Source of the DNA: Gammaproteobacteria bacterium
GTDB taxonomy: Bacteria; Pseudomonadota; Gammaproteobacteria; Steroidobacterales; XN24
Assembly (NCBI GenBank): GCA_024640085.1
Contig: JAHEFR010000007.1
Location: forward strand, 1-64,000
Length of the DNA: 64,000 nt
Direction: 5' to 3'
Shown: positions 18,302 to 25,894 of the stretch, piece by piece
Layout of the letters: each line of letters starts with the position of its first letter
Position numbering within the stretch: the stretch's first letter is position 1
The notes under the pieces: model-generated
Seen by the model: the letters and a program-made list of their open reading frames with translations, nothing else
Database searches by the model: none
What the model was told of the DNA's origin: nothing
Position numbers and translations under genes: made by a program

Positions 18302-18895
18302 ATGAAATCCCCCTGGCGGGTCGCGCTGTGCGCGACCGCGGCCGTTGTCATGCTGGGCCCCTCGGCGGCGAACGCCAAAGACGCCGCCAGCGGCGCTCTG
18401 TTCGGCTACGCTCTTGGCGAGGCCTACCCGGTGTCGGACACCACCCGGATCGTGGCCCGAAGCGCGGCGCGCAGCGCTCTGGTCACGCTGATCGCCGACG
18501 CACCGGTGAAGCCCGACGATATCGGCCAGGTGTTGCTGGTCACCACACCGGTCAGCCACACGATCATCGTCATCGGCGTCCAGGAGGGGTTTCAGGAGGA
18601 GGCGTCGGCCCGCGAGTTCGCTCGAAAATACCTCCACCTGCTGGCGGCCAAGTACCCCGACCACCAGATCAACATGGAAGTGTTCGATCGCCGCGGCAGT
18701 CTCCGGTTCAGTGATGACTACGAGCTGGTCGTGACCCTGCTGGAGGCTTATGACGGCGCGCTGGTGGACGCGCCCTGGGTGGTGGAGATGCTCTACCAGG
18801 CCCGGCCAGGCTCGCCGGCCGCGGAATTCCTGGCCAGGCGCATCGATGCTGACACCAATGCCGCGAAGCTCACGGAGGACAACCGCGGCCTTTGA
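18302..18895 (+). CDS. Hypothetical exported protein
   Basis: A 197-residue protein with a clean signal peptide (MKSPWRVALCATAAVVMLGP, cleavage after ANA near residue 25) and a good ribosome binding site (CCGGAG). The mature part is a mixed alpha/beta domain without cysteines or membrane segments. I do not recognise a family. It is a single gene, 190 bp after prpE, convergent with the electron-transfer locus to its right. Confidence 0.7.
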   Translation: MKSPWRVALCATAAVVMLGPSAANAKDAASGALFGYALGEAYPVSDTTRIVARSAARSALVTLIADAPVKPDDIGQVLLVTTPVSHTIIVIGVQEGFQEEASAREFARKYLHLLAAKYPDHQINMEVFDRRGSLRFSDDYELVVTLLEAYDGALVDAPWVVEMLYQARPGSPAAEFLARRIDADTNAAKLTEDNRGL

Positions 18896-18925
18896 ACCCG
18901 TCGCGCGGTCTCCGGGCAACCTGAA

Positions 18926-19228
18926 TCAGCCGCCGGACTCGGGCAGATCCGGGGGCTTGGAGGCGCAGCTTGCGGTCATCCCCTCGGCGGCCCCGACTCC
19001 TGTGCAACTCGCCTTGGGGTCGGATTCGCAGACTCCGTATTGTTCACAGTAATTGAAGCCCGCGCGGCCCAGGGCCCAGCAACAGCGCAGGAACAGTTCG
19101 CGGGGGTCGGCATCGCCGGGGATTTCTGCCGCCGGGTCCGAGGCTGCCGGGGCCGGATTCTCCGCCCAGGCCAGACCGGTGGCCAACGCGCCCGCCAGGA
19201 ACAGAATCGATGTCCATCGGACGAGCAT
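18926..19228 (-). CDS. Small Cys-rich exported protein downstream of the MtrB-like gene
   Basis: A 100-residue protein started at the ATG at 19228 (AAAGGAGA upstream). Signal peptide residues 1-22 end at GLAWA. A Pro/Ala/Asp linker leads to a compact domain with six cysteines: an RCCWALG pair, then YCEQYGVC, then two more near the C-terminus (SCTG and SCAS). It follows the MtrB-like gene on the same strand, with a 116-bp gap holding no T-tract terminator, so it may be the last gene of that transcript. No CxxCH motif is present, so it is not a cytochrome. No family recognised. Confidence 0.65.
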   Translation of the reverse strand: MLVRWTSILFLAGALATGLAWAENPAPAASDPAAEIPGDADPRELFLRCCWALGRAGFNYCEQYGVCESDPKASCTGVGAAEGMTASCASKPPDLPESGG

Positions 19229-19344
19229 GGGTCGTCTCCTTTCCTGAAAGCCCAACACGAATATTAGCCATCGCACGGCCGGCGACGCTGCAATCGCGAC
19301 CCCCGAGTGATCAGGCGAGTCGCGGCGGCATCGGCCGCGTCTGA

Positions 19345-21530
19345 CTACTGCAACTTGTACAGCGTTTTCTCGCGCTCCGCGGGATCACCGAGGCTGTAAC
19401 GGAATCCCAGGCTGAACAGGGTCACATCGTAATCGGGACTGGTCCCACCCCAGGTGAGCACGTTGTTGATGGTATCGGGCTCGACGCCGTCCACGGCCCA
19501 GTTGTCGCTACTGTAGTCCTCGTACAGGACACCGCTCATGAAGCGGATCCTGGCCGAATAGTCATAGGTCAGGCCGAGCGTGACACGTTTCAGGTCCGTC
19601 TCGAGCTTGGGAAACTTGTCGACGCCGCCCGCGCGGTGTATTTCGGTCTTACCCTCGGACCGGGAATAGACGTAATCCAGTTCGAGTCCCCACTTGCCGA
19701 GCCCCGACCAGCGCATTCCCAGCCCGGCGGAATCGAAGTCATCATTGTTCTTGCCCTGCCAGTTGGGCGGCGCCGTGTTGGGGTTGGCGTTACCCGCAGC
19801 ACCCCACTGGGATGACTTGATCGACTCGCTCCCCAGGGAGCCGTAGAAACTGAGGTTCTGCCGCGGGGCGTAGCTGACGTCGGCGAGCCACACGTCCCGG
19901 TCGCCGCTGGTGAGACCGACGGCGGAATTGTCGTAGTCGTCGCTCCAGCTCTCGATCCTGAACGACAGGCTCAGGCGCTCGTTCGGCTGGCCGCTCACCT
20001 TGACCTCGACCCCGTCCCGGTCCCGGTCGGCCATGTTGTACTTGCGCATCAGCGGGTTCTGGCTCTGCCTGAGATAATCGACCTGCTGGTAATCCCCATC
20101 GATGTCGCGGCTCGCCGTCGATCCCCGGATATCGACATCGAACTGGCCCAGTTCCACCTTTACCTTGGCCCAGACCGTGTCCTCCTGGTTCTCGTCCACT
20201 TCCTGGTCGGTACGCTCGAGGATGTCGTGGCTGACGCCCAGGGAGGTCTTGATCGTACGGTTCCAGCGGTAGTCGCCGAAGAGATCGAAATCCTTGCGAG
20301 TGTAGCTGTACAGGAAGTTCTCCTGGGGATCGTTGGCCGGGTACAGGTCGGCTGCCACCCAGTCGTAAGTCTCCCGGGAACTCTTGTTGTCGCGGTCGTC
20401 GTAGGTGTATTCGCCGGTGATCCGCAGGCGCGCCCAGGGGGCCGATGTGACCCGCAGACCGGCATGGGTCGTGTCGATCTTGCCGTCGTAGGAGGTCGCC
20501 GGAAGCGGTGACGTGGCGATGTTCGGGTTGATGGTATAGGGCAGGTAGTCGTCGTCCTGCTCCCCTTCGCCCACGGACAGGGTGGCCGAGGCGGTGGTGT
20601 TCGCCATGAACTGGTAGGTACCGCTCAGGCTGACGTTGTACGCCTTGTTGTCGGGCGCGTTAGCCATCCGTCCGCGATCGGGACCGGTGAAAGCGTTGTC
20701 CCAGGTCAGGCCAAGTTTCTTGTTGCTGAACCAGGATCCGTAGAAGCCGCCGCGCACCTGCCAGTTATCGCCGGCGTAGGTGAGCCCTGCATCGACCTCC
20801 TGGGTCTCGTAATCCAGGGGGCGGGTCAGCTGGGTGGAATTGGTGAGGAACGTCCCCCAGGTCGCGCCCTTGCCCTCCTTCGTCTGATAACGCCAGTCCA
20901 CGTCGGCGAAGAAATTGGGGGTGAAGATGTACTCGCCGCCGACCCCGAAGGTCTGCCGATCCCACTGGAGGTTGAAATCGCGCAGGTCGCCGTTCAGGGC
21001 CGTCATCTGTGAGGTGCTGCCCGCCCGGACCCAGTCGGAGGGGAGATGTTGGGGGGTGCCGTCGAGATTGCTGTAGACCGACCGGGTGTCCTCCCCCTGG
21101 CTCACCGGCAGGAAATCCACCAGGAAGTCCGCGGACCACTTGCCCTGTTGGCCCGCGCCGAAGGTCAGCTCGAAGGAATCCGCGTTGTACCCAAAGGAAT
21201 TGATGTAGGCGCCGTAGCCTCCGGCACCCCAATACCGGAAGTCCTGGACCCCCAGGCCGCCGTAAACCTTGTCGTCGTCGTAGCCGGTGTAATTGCAAAA
21301 GTGTTTGACGAATCGGAGACCGACTTGGCGCCGACGGACACCGAACCCGAGTAGCCCTTGGCGAAGGGGCAGAGCTCGCACTTCCAGCTCGAGGTGTCGA
21401 CCGCGCCCGGCTCCCCGTCGACGCTCGTCTCGGCCGCTATGACCGGCGAAGCGCCGGCCGCCAGCGCGAGCGCCACGGCAACGGCCAGAAAGGTTCCCTG
21501 AGTCCTGGTGGTCCTATCCATCGTGTCCAC
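19345..21530 (-). CDS. mtrB: MtrB/PioB family outer-membrane beta-barrel, interrupted by a frameshift
   Basis: The barrel that sheathes the MtrA-type cytochrome in the outer membrane. The N-terminus (ATG at 21530) gives a signal peptide and the family's CxxC signature (SSWKCELCPFAKGYSGSVSV). About 78 codons in, near 21297-21300, the frame is lost, and the rest (YTGYDDDKVYGG onward, about 650 residues) continues in another frame to 19345. That part is rich in alternating beta strands with Tyr/Trp/Asp turns, such as GEYTYDDRDNKSS and LGFRYSLG, as expected of a 26-28-strand porin. Joined, the product would be about 727 residues, normal for the family. The shift falls at a run of four T (minus strand): a sequencing error, a true mutation or phase variation are all possible. 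It lies 13 bp downstream of mtrA. Confidence 0.85.
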
Positions 21531-21543
21531 TCTCCTCGGGCGT

Positions 21544-22488
21544 CTATCGGGTCAAGTTCGCGCCCGACGGGTGATTCGAACCGTGCACCTGGGTGTGGCA
21601 GTTCATGCAGCTGCCGCTCAGCAGGTAGACGCTCGGATTGCCGTCGGCCAGGCCGCCGGTTCCATAAGACACGGACGGGTGCCCGGACTGTGAATGACAC
21701 TGCTGGCACAACAAGGGCGGCTGCTTGGTCAACAGGGCCGGGTGCACCGATCCATGGGGCTGGTGGCAATAGGTGCAGTCCTCGGTGACCGGTGCATGCT
21801 CCCACAAGAGCGGCCCCCGCTTGTCCTGATGACAGGTGTAACAGGTCTCGTTGGTGGTATTGCGAACAAGCAGGTGATCGGAGGTCGATCCATGGGGTGC
21901 GTGGCAGGCGGTGCAGGCCATCCGCCGGGCCTCGATGGGGTGCACGTAGGGCTTGTTCTCGTCGGCCTTCTGCTCGAGATGGCACTGGTAACAGACCTGG
22001 GCCTGGAGATTGGTCTTCAGCACCGGATCCGTCGAGGCGTGAGGGTTGTGGCACTCACCGCAGTTGACGTCTTCGACGTCATGGGTGCTCCCGGCCCAGT
22101 GCAGGCCCACATGTTTATCGTGGCATGCGAGACACATCTGGTTGTGCTCGCGGGCACTCGCGCTACTGTCGTGGCCCCAGTACGGGACCGACGGCCGCGG
22201 CTCTCCCCTGGCCGGCAACTTGACGTGCTCGCCGCCCGGTCCGTGGCAAGCCTCGCACTGGAGCTGTCCCTGGCCGAATGGCGACCTCGAATCTCCTGGC
22301 TGGCCGTGCACGCCGAGGAAAATGTTCGTGACCGCCTTGTCGTCGTGACAGCCGAGGCAGGTGTCCGCGCCGCGGCGGCTGTACTCCGGTCCAGCTTGCC
22401 CGGCAGACGGCTCTTCGGCCACGGAGATCGATATGGAGTTCGCGGCGACCGCCGCCAGGAACAGAGCCGTCAGGAGACTTTTCCGCAT
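21544..22488 (-). CDS. mtrA: MtrA/DmsE-type decahaem c-type cytochrome
   Basis: A 314-residue periplasmic cytochrome. A signal peptide (residues 1-24) is followed by ten CxxCH haem sites: CLGCH, CEACH, CLACH, CGECH, CYQCH, CTACH, CYTCH, CTYCH, CQQCH and CMNCH. Spacing and size match the MtrA/PioA/DmsE family, in which the haem wire runs inside an MtrB barrel across the outer membrane. The gene is directly followed by the MtrB-like gene (13 bp), as in known conduits, and preceded by two OmcA/MtrC-type genes. Haem attachment would need the Ccm system, which is not in this window. Confidence 0.95.
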   Translation of the reverse strand: MRKSLLTALFLAAVAANSISISVAEEPSAGQAGPEYSRRGADTCLGCHDDKAVTNIFLGVHGQPGDSRSPFGQGQLQCEACHGPGGEHVKLPARGEPRPSVPYWGHDSSASAREHNQMCLACHDKHVGLHWAGSTHDVEDVNCGECHNPHASTDPVLKTNLQAQVCYQCHLEQKADENKPYVHPIEARRMACTACHAPHGSTSDHLLVRNTTNETCYTCHQDKRGPLLWEHAPVTEDCTYCHQPHGSVHPALLTKQPPLLCQQCHSQSGHPSVSYGTGGLADGNPSVYLLSGSCMNCHTQVHGSNHPSGANLTR

Positions 22489-22770
22489 GCCGATTCCCTA
22501 GCCGATATTTCGTGGCAACCGTACAACATTCCCGGTGTTTAAGAAAGGCTCTCCGGGGAGGCATCCCCGGACCCTGTGGGGTTTTGCCGTCGGGTTGCGG
22601 AGCGCACTGACCACCCCTTGACCGTCGTCTCGTTACAACAGCGCCCGACGCGGGTCGCCGACCGGCAATCCTGGCCGCTGACGCCGCTTTGTAATTCCCT
22701 TCGTGGCGTGCAGACCCGAAACCGCCGGAGGCCCGCTGGCGGGCCCGTAAGATCCGTCGTCTCCAAACAC
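22489..22770. other. Gap upstream of mtrA with a perfect 8-bp hairpin
   Basis: Together with the terminator below it separates mtrA from the preceding decahaem lipoprotein gene. TCCGGGGA (22552-22559) and TCCCCGGA (22564-22571) form a perfect stem with a 4-nt loop; on the minus strand it is followed by a weak GAGCCTTTCTT tract. A second palindrome (GGCCCGC-TG-GCGGGCC) lies near 22731-22746. The mtrA promoter should be here, but I see no clear FNR-type box. Confidence 0.5.
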
Positions 22771-22841
22771 AAAAAAAAGAATCCGGCCGAAGCCGGATTC
22801 CAGTACTTTCCGGGACGGGGGCGTCCGTTGTGGACGCCCCC
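22771..22841 (-). terminator. Rho-independent terminator with tandem hairpin
   Basis: On the minus strand, downstream of the 803-residue OmcA/MtrC-type gene, a first stem-loop (10-bp GGGGGCGTCC/GGACGCCCCC, 22817-22841) is followed by GAATCCGGC-ttcg-GCCGGATTC (22779-22800) and eight T residues (22771-22778). The second hairpin with its UUCG loop and T8 tail is a textbook intrinsic terminator. Confidence 0.92.
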
Positions 22842-22851
22842 TCCGTTGTTG

Positions 22852-25263
22852 TTATTCCACGCCCGGGTTGTGGTACTTCGCAGTCTCAAACTCGGAGCCA
22901 GTGCCGTGACAGACGGCGCAAGCCTCGAGACCGTTCGGCATACCCATGTCACCGCCGGCGATATCGACCTTGGCCACATCGACCTGCGCGCCCTGGGTCA
23001 GGAAATGCCCCAGTGCCGCCTGGCTGGTGTGGCAGGCTCCGCAGTAGGTCGCGTTCGGCGTCGTCGCCGTGTCGTCGGTCCACATGAACTGCTCAGCGCC
23101 TTGGTCGGTGCTGACAGCCCTTGCCGCGGTGCGGGCGACATTGTAGGCGCCCTCGACGTGGCAGGTCTCGCAGTTGGCAACGCTCTGCGGGTAGGTCACC
23201 TCCGCGAACTCTCCGCTCGCGTAGGTCCCGCTGGCCGCATGGATAGAATGGACCAACAGACCGAACGCCCAGCCCTCCGGGACGTCCTCTCCGTCCTCTA
23301 CAGCGGTATCCGGGTTGTGGCAGACCAGGCAGATCTCGACATTGCCATTCCGGTTACCGCCATGGAGCGCCAGGCGCTCGTGGCAGGCGTTGCACTTGGC
23401 GCTGTCCACGGCGGTCTGGCGCTCCACGCCCGGGAAGAACGTGGCGCTGACGGCCTGGGCCCGATCAAAGCCGGTCACACCGTCCGCATCCGTGTACTCC
23501 CAGGCCGGGTGGCCGCCGAGGCCGATCATGACGTCGCCGGTGAAGTCCACCGGCAGCGCGGTGAAGTAGGTCACCGTGAAGCTGCCGTCGGCATTCTGCA
23601 CCGCCTGGTCCTGGAGAGCCGCCAGGTACATGCGATACGGATGGCCCTGTTCCCACGGCTGCTGGACCGCATTGGGCGGACCCTGCCATCGGGCGCCGCC
23701 GGTGTTGCCCAGCTCGTCGCCGTTGTAGATCTCGTCGCTGGCCCAGGCCACGTAGAGATTCAGCGCCGCGTTGCCGTCCGTGAATTCCGGATCGTTGACG
23801 ATGTCGTACGGGGTCCCTTCAGGATTCGTGATCAGGAAGGTGATGACGGGCGTCTCGCCCGGACCGGTGCTGGTCGCATCCAGAATCTCGAAGACGAAGT
23901 TGTCTCCGCTCTCGTTGCGTCGACGCTGGCTGCCGCGAATATTGGCGTGGATCACCGCGGGTGGTCCCGCCGTGGTGATGTTGCCGAGGTGGCAAGCCGT
24001 GCACTGGCCGTCATCGACGGTCCCGATCTGCACGTCGGCGCCTGCGGCATTATGGTCGAATGCATAACTGTAGACGCCGCTTACCGGATCCGGATCGCTG
24101 GCGACGATGCCCAGAGCGTGGCAGCCGCCGCAGGTCTTGGTCGACGCCTCGGAGTTCCACACATCGCCGTCGGGCGTCTGCTCGGTCTGCTTGTGGCACT
24201 TGCCGCAATACAGAACATCCTGCGGATAGGTCACTTCGCCATAGTCGTGGACGGACCCCCCGTAGCCGTAGATGATGTACGACGGGTCGCGGTTATCTCC
24301 CCGGTGGATGGAGTGTGCCAGGTAGGACATGTCCACCGACTCACCGGAGTCCGGATCCGTGCTGTACGGGTTGTGGCAGGTTACACAGTAGTCCACCGTC
24401 TTGCGCGGACCGCCGTGCAGCGCGAACGCGTAATGGCAGGTTTCGCATTCCTGCGTATCGGCGACCTGCTTCGTAAAGCCGCTGCCGGCGCCGCCGTCAG
24501 GCACGAAATCGAAAGTCGGGTTGTCGGGCGCCAGGGGCACCTCGCCCTCGCCGCTCAGACGGATCTCGAAGCCGACGCGATGCGTCAAGCCAGGCTCCCA
24601 TTCGACCGGATAGGGGTCGGTCACGTTGGTGACGTCTGTCGCGAACGTGTACTGGTACTGGCCGGGAGCGGTTTCCACCAGTTCGCCACTGCTGTCCGTG
24701 GTGGCCTGCAGAGCCTGGGGGAGTACCTGCGGACCCGAGCCGCTCGAGGTGGCTTCGCGGTTCACATAGCTCTGCCAGTAGCCGATACCGCCGTTGAAGC
24801 TCGGATCACCCGGCACCAGCTTGGCGAAGGTGAACTGCACCACGCCCGGCGCCAGGCCGACGGCGGGATTGCCGCTGGAATCCGTGACGGTGAAGGTCAC
24901 CACTGGCGGGCTCGACACCTGGACGTCGGTGATGGTGCCCTGGAGCTGGCCGAGAAACGCGATCTCCTCTTCGGTCAGGTCGGACCCGTTGCCGATGACG
25001 ATGTACTGATTGGCCAGCGAGTTGCAGTCGAGGACGTTGATCTCGCCGTCGCCGTTCAGATCCTCTTCGGGAAAATCGGGTATTCCGTTTTCGTTGAGGT
25101 CCCAACAGTTGAATCCGTCGGTACCATCCGTTCCGTCTGTGCCGGCCGGTCCCTGTGGTCCATCGTTCCCGTCGTCGCCGCCGCATCCTGCGAGGCCGAG
25201 ACCGAGAACCACGACAGACAGGACTGTGGTCAACCGGACTTTTCCGTGCCTCAGTGCATTCAT
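22852..25263 (-). CDS. OmcA/MtrC family decahaem c-type cytochrome lipoprotein (copy 1)
   Basis: An 803-residue cell-surface cytochrome. Start ATG at 25263 (GGGGA 8 nt upstream). Lipoprotein signal with lipobox LGLAGC, so the N-terminal Cys would be lipidated. A short collagen-like GxxGxx stretch and two Asp-rich loops (DLNENGIPD, DLNGDGEIN) resembling calcium-binding dockerin/EF-hand loops follow. Then come beta domains alternating with two pentahaem groups: CETCH, CVTCH, CGKCH, CGGCH, CTACH and, after a second beta domain, CNACH, CLVCH, CETCH, CGACH, CAVCH. This two-by-five layout is that of OmcA/MtrC, which accept electrons from MtrA-MtrB and pass them to minerals, electrodes or partners (or the reverse). 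Confidence 0.95.
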   Translation of the reverse strand: MNALRHGKVRLTTVLSVVVLGLGLAGCGGDDGNDGPQGPAGTDGTDGTDGFNCWDLNENGIPDFPEEDLNGDGEINVLDCNSLANQYIVIGNGSDLTEEEIAFLGQLQGTITDVQVSSPPVVTFTVTDSSGNPAVGLAPGVVQFTFAKLVPGDPSFNGGIGYWQSYVNREATSSGSGPQVLPQALQATTDSSGELVETAPGQYQYTFATDVTNVTDPYPVEWEPGLTHRVGFEIRLSGEGEVPLAPDNPTFDFVPDGGAGSGFTKQVADTQECETCHYAFALHGGPRKTVDYCVTCHNPYSTDPDSGESVDMSYLAHSIHRGDNRDPSYIIYGYGGSVHDYGEVTYPQDVLYCGKCHKQTEQTPDGDVWNSEASTKTCGGCHALGIVASDPDPVSGVYSYAFDHNAAGADVQIGTVDDGQCTACHLGNITTAGPPAVIHANIRGSQRRRNESGDNFVFEILDATSTGPGETPVITFLITNPEGTPYDIVNDPEFTDGNAALNLYVAWASDEIYNGDELGNTGGARWQGPPNAVQQPWEQGHPYRMYLAALQDQAVQNADGSFTVTYFTALPVDFTGDVMIGLGGHPAWEYTDADGVTGFDRAQAVSATFFPGVERQTAVDSAKCNACHERLALHGGNRNGNVEICLVCHNPDTAVEDGEDVPEGWAFGLLVHSIHAASGTYASGEFAEVTYPQSVANCETCHVEGAYNVARTAARAVSTDQGAEQFMWTDDTATTPNATYCGACHTSQAALGHFLTQGAQVDVAKVDIAGGDMGMPNGLEACAVCHGTGSEFETAKYHNPGVE

Positions 25264-25308
25264 GATGACTGTCCCCAATTTTCAGTAGTAACGTCTGATA
25301 GACAATCC

Positions 25309-25331
25309 GGCCCGTCGCAAAAAACCGGACC
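25309..25331 (-). promoter_or_regulatory. Conserved leader hairpin, copy 1
   Basis: On the transcribed strand GGUCCG pairs with CGGGCC (one G-U), closing an 11-nt loop. It ends 46 nt before the ATG. The copy 2 leader has the same hairpin at the same distance with a longer 8-bp stem, so the structure is kept while the loop sequence differs. It could protect the mRNA or gate translation. Confidence 0.5.
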
Positions 25332-25494
25332 GTCCTGATCGCAAAGCCTGAATTCCCACACTCCCGGCTTGCTGGTTATCCGCACCGCAGTCTCCCGGAA
25401 TCTCCCGGGAGCACTCCTTTGCGAATGAATGTTGTTTCTGATCTTTCCCCTTCTGGTACAAGTGACCTTGTAGATGAAGATTAGACCCATTCAA

Positions 25495-25508
25495 ATGATC
25501 TGGATCAA
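25495..25508 (-). promoter_or_regulatory. CRP/FNR-type binding site, copy 1 promoter
   Basis: Reads TTGATCCAGATCAT on the minus strand, one mismatch from the FNR/Anr consensus TTGAT-N4-ATCAA. It ends 22 nt before a plausible -10 (TACAAG), the geometry of an FNR class II activated promoter, and starts 232 nt from the start codon. It suggests induction when oxygen is low; the regulator itself is not in the window. Confidence 0.7.
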
Positions 25509-25755
25509 TTAGACCCCCGATATACGTACAAATCCCTATGCCGCCGGGATAAGGCCACGGCGACACAGGCGCACCTGGCGTGCCGTCCCGGAAAATAGCC
25601 GCCCAGGGAGGACCCTTCCCTGGCAGATCGCCGATTCGAGGGGTCTGTGGGGCCTGCTGACATCCTGCGCCGGAAGCCCCCGACGAAGGTGATGGCGGCT
25701 GACGAGGAACGGGTTCGCTCCCGGCTACGAAAGAGTCGCGTGGATTTGCCGCCGG

Positions 25756-25883
25756 AAAAAGAAAGGCCGGGAAATCCTTTCCCGGCCATTCGTGGGGATC
25801 GCCTGCTTCTTATCGACAGGCTGCTGTCATCATCAGGCTCGTCGCCCGTTGCGGGCGTTGAGGCGGGCCCGGAGGCCCGCCTC
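25756..25883 (-). terminator. Rho-independent terminator with upstream hairpins, behind decahaem copy 2
   Basis: On the minus strand GGCCGGGAAA-gga-TTTCCCGGCC (25765-25787) forms a perfect 10-bp stem followed by TTTCTTTTT. Closer to the gene, a second perfect 10-bp stem GAGGCGGGCC/GGCCCGCCTC (25860-25883) and a small CGCCCG/CGGGCG hairpin between them give a three-hairpin 3' end, similar in style to the one behind copy 1. Confidence 0.88.
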
Positions 25884-25894
25884 GTGTCATTGCC

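Larger units (their letters stand above)
25264..25755 (-). promoter_or_regulatory. Promoter and long structured 5' leader of decahaem cytochrome copy 1
   Basis: About 490 bp without genes. Reading towards the gene, it holds a TACGTACAA motif (25523-25531), a CRP/FNR-type palindrome (25495-25508), a possible -10 TACAAG 22 nt after the palindrome (about 25467-25472), and a leader of about 200 nt with a hairpin at 25309-25331. The same elements occur in the same order and at nearly the same distances upstream of copy 2, so the whole promoter-leader was duplicated with the gene. The first 100 nt next to the start codon are the best conserved part. Confidence 0.65.

Noticed and set aside
22576-25338. 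Very long open frame (920 codons) on the + strand, antisense to decahaem cytochrome copy 1
   Set aside because: It is the mirror of a clear decahaem cytochrome gene. Composition is Arg/Val/Ala/His-rich without domains, as expected from the complement of GC-rich coding DNA. Similar antisense frames over rpsA, pheA, serA, ligA and copy 2 were rejected for the same reason.
25264-25500. GEMM (cyclic dinucleotide) riboswitch in the decahaem leader
   Set aside because: Such riboswitches precede multihaem genes in Geobacter, and a CGCAAAG-like piece is present in the copy 1 leader. The piece is missing in copy 2 and the rest of the GEMM consensus cannot be laid out.
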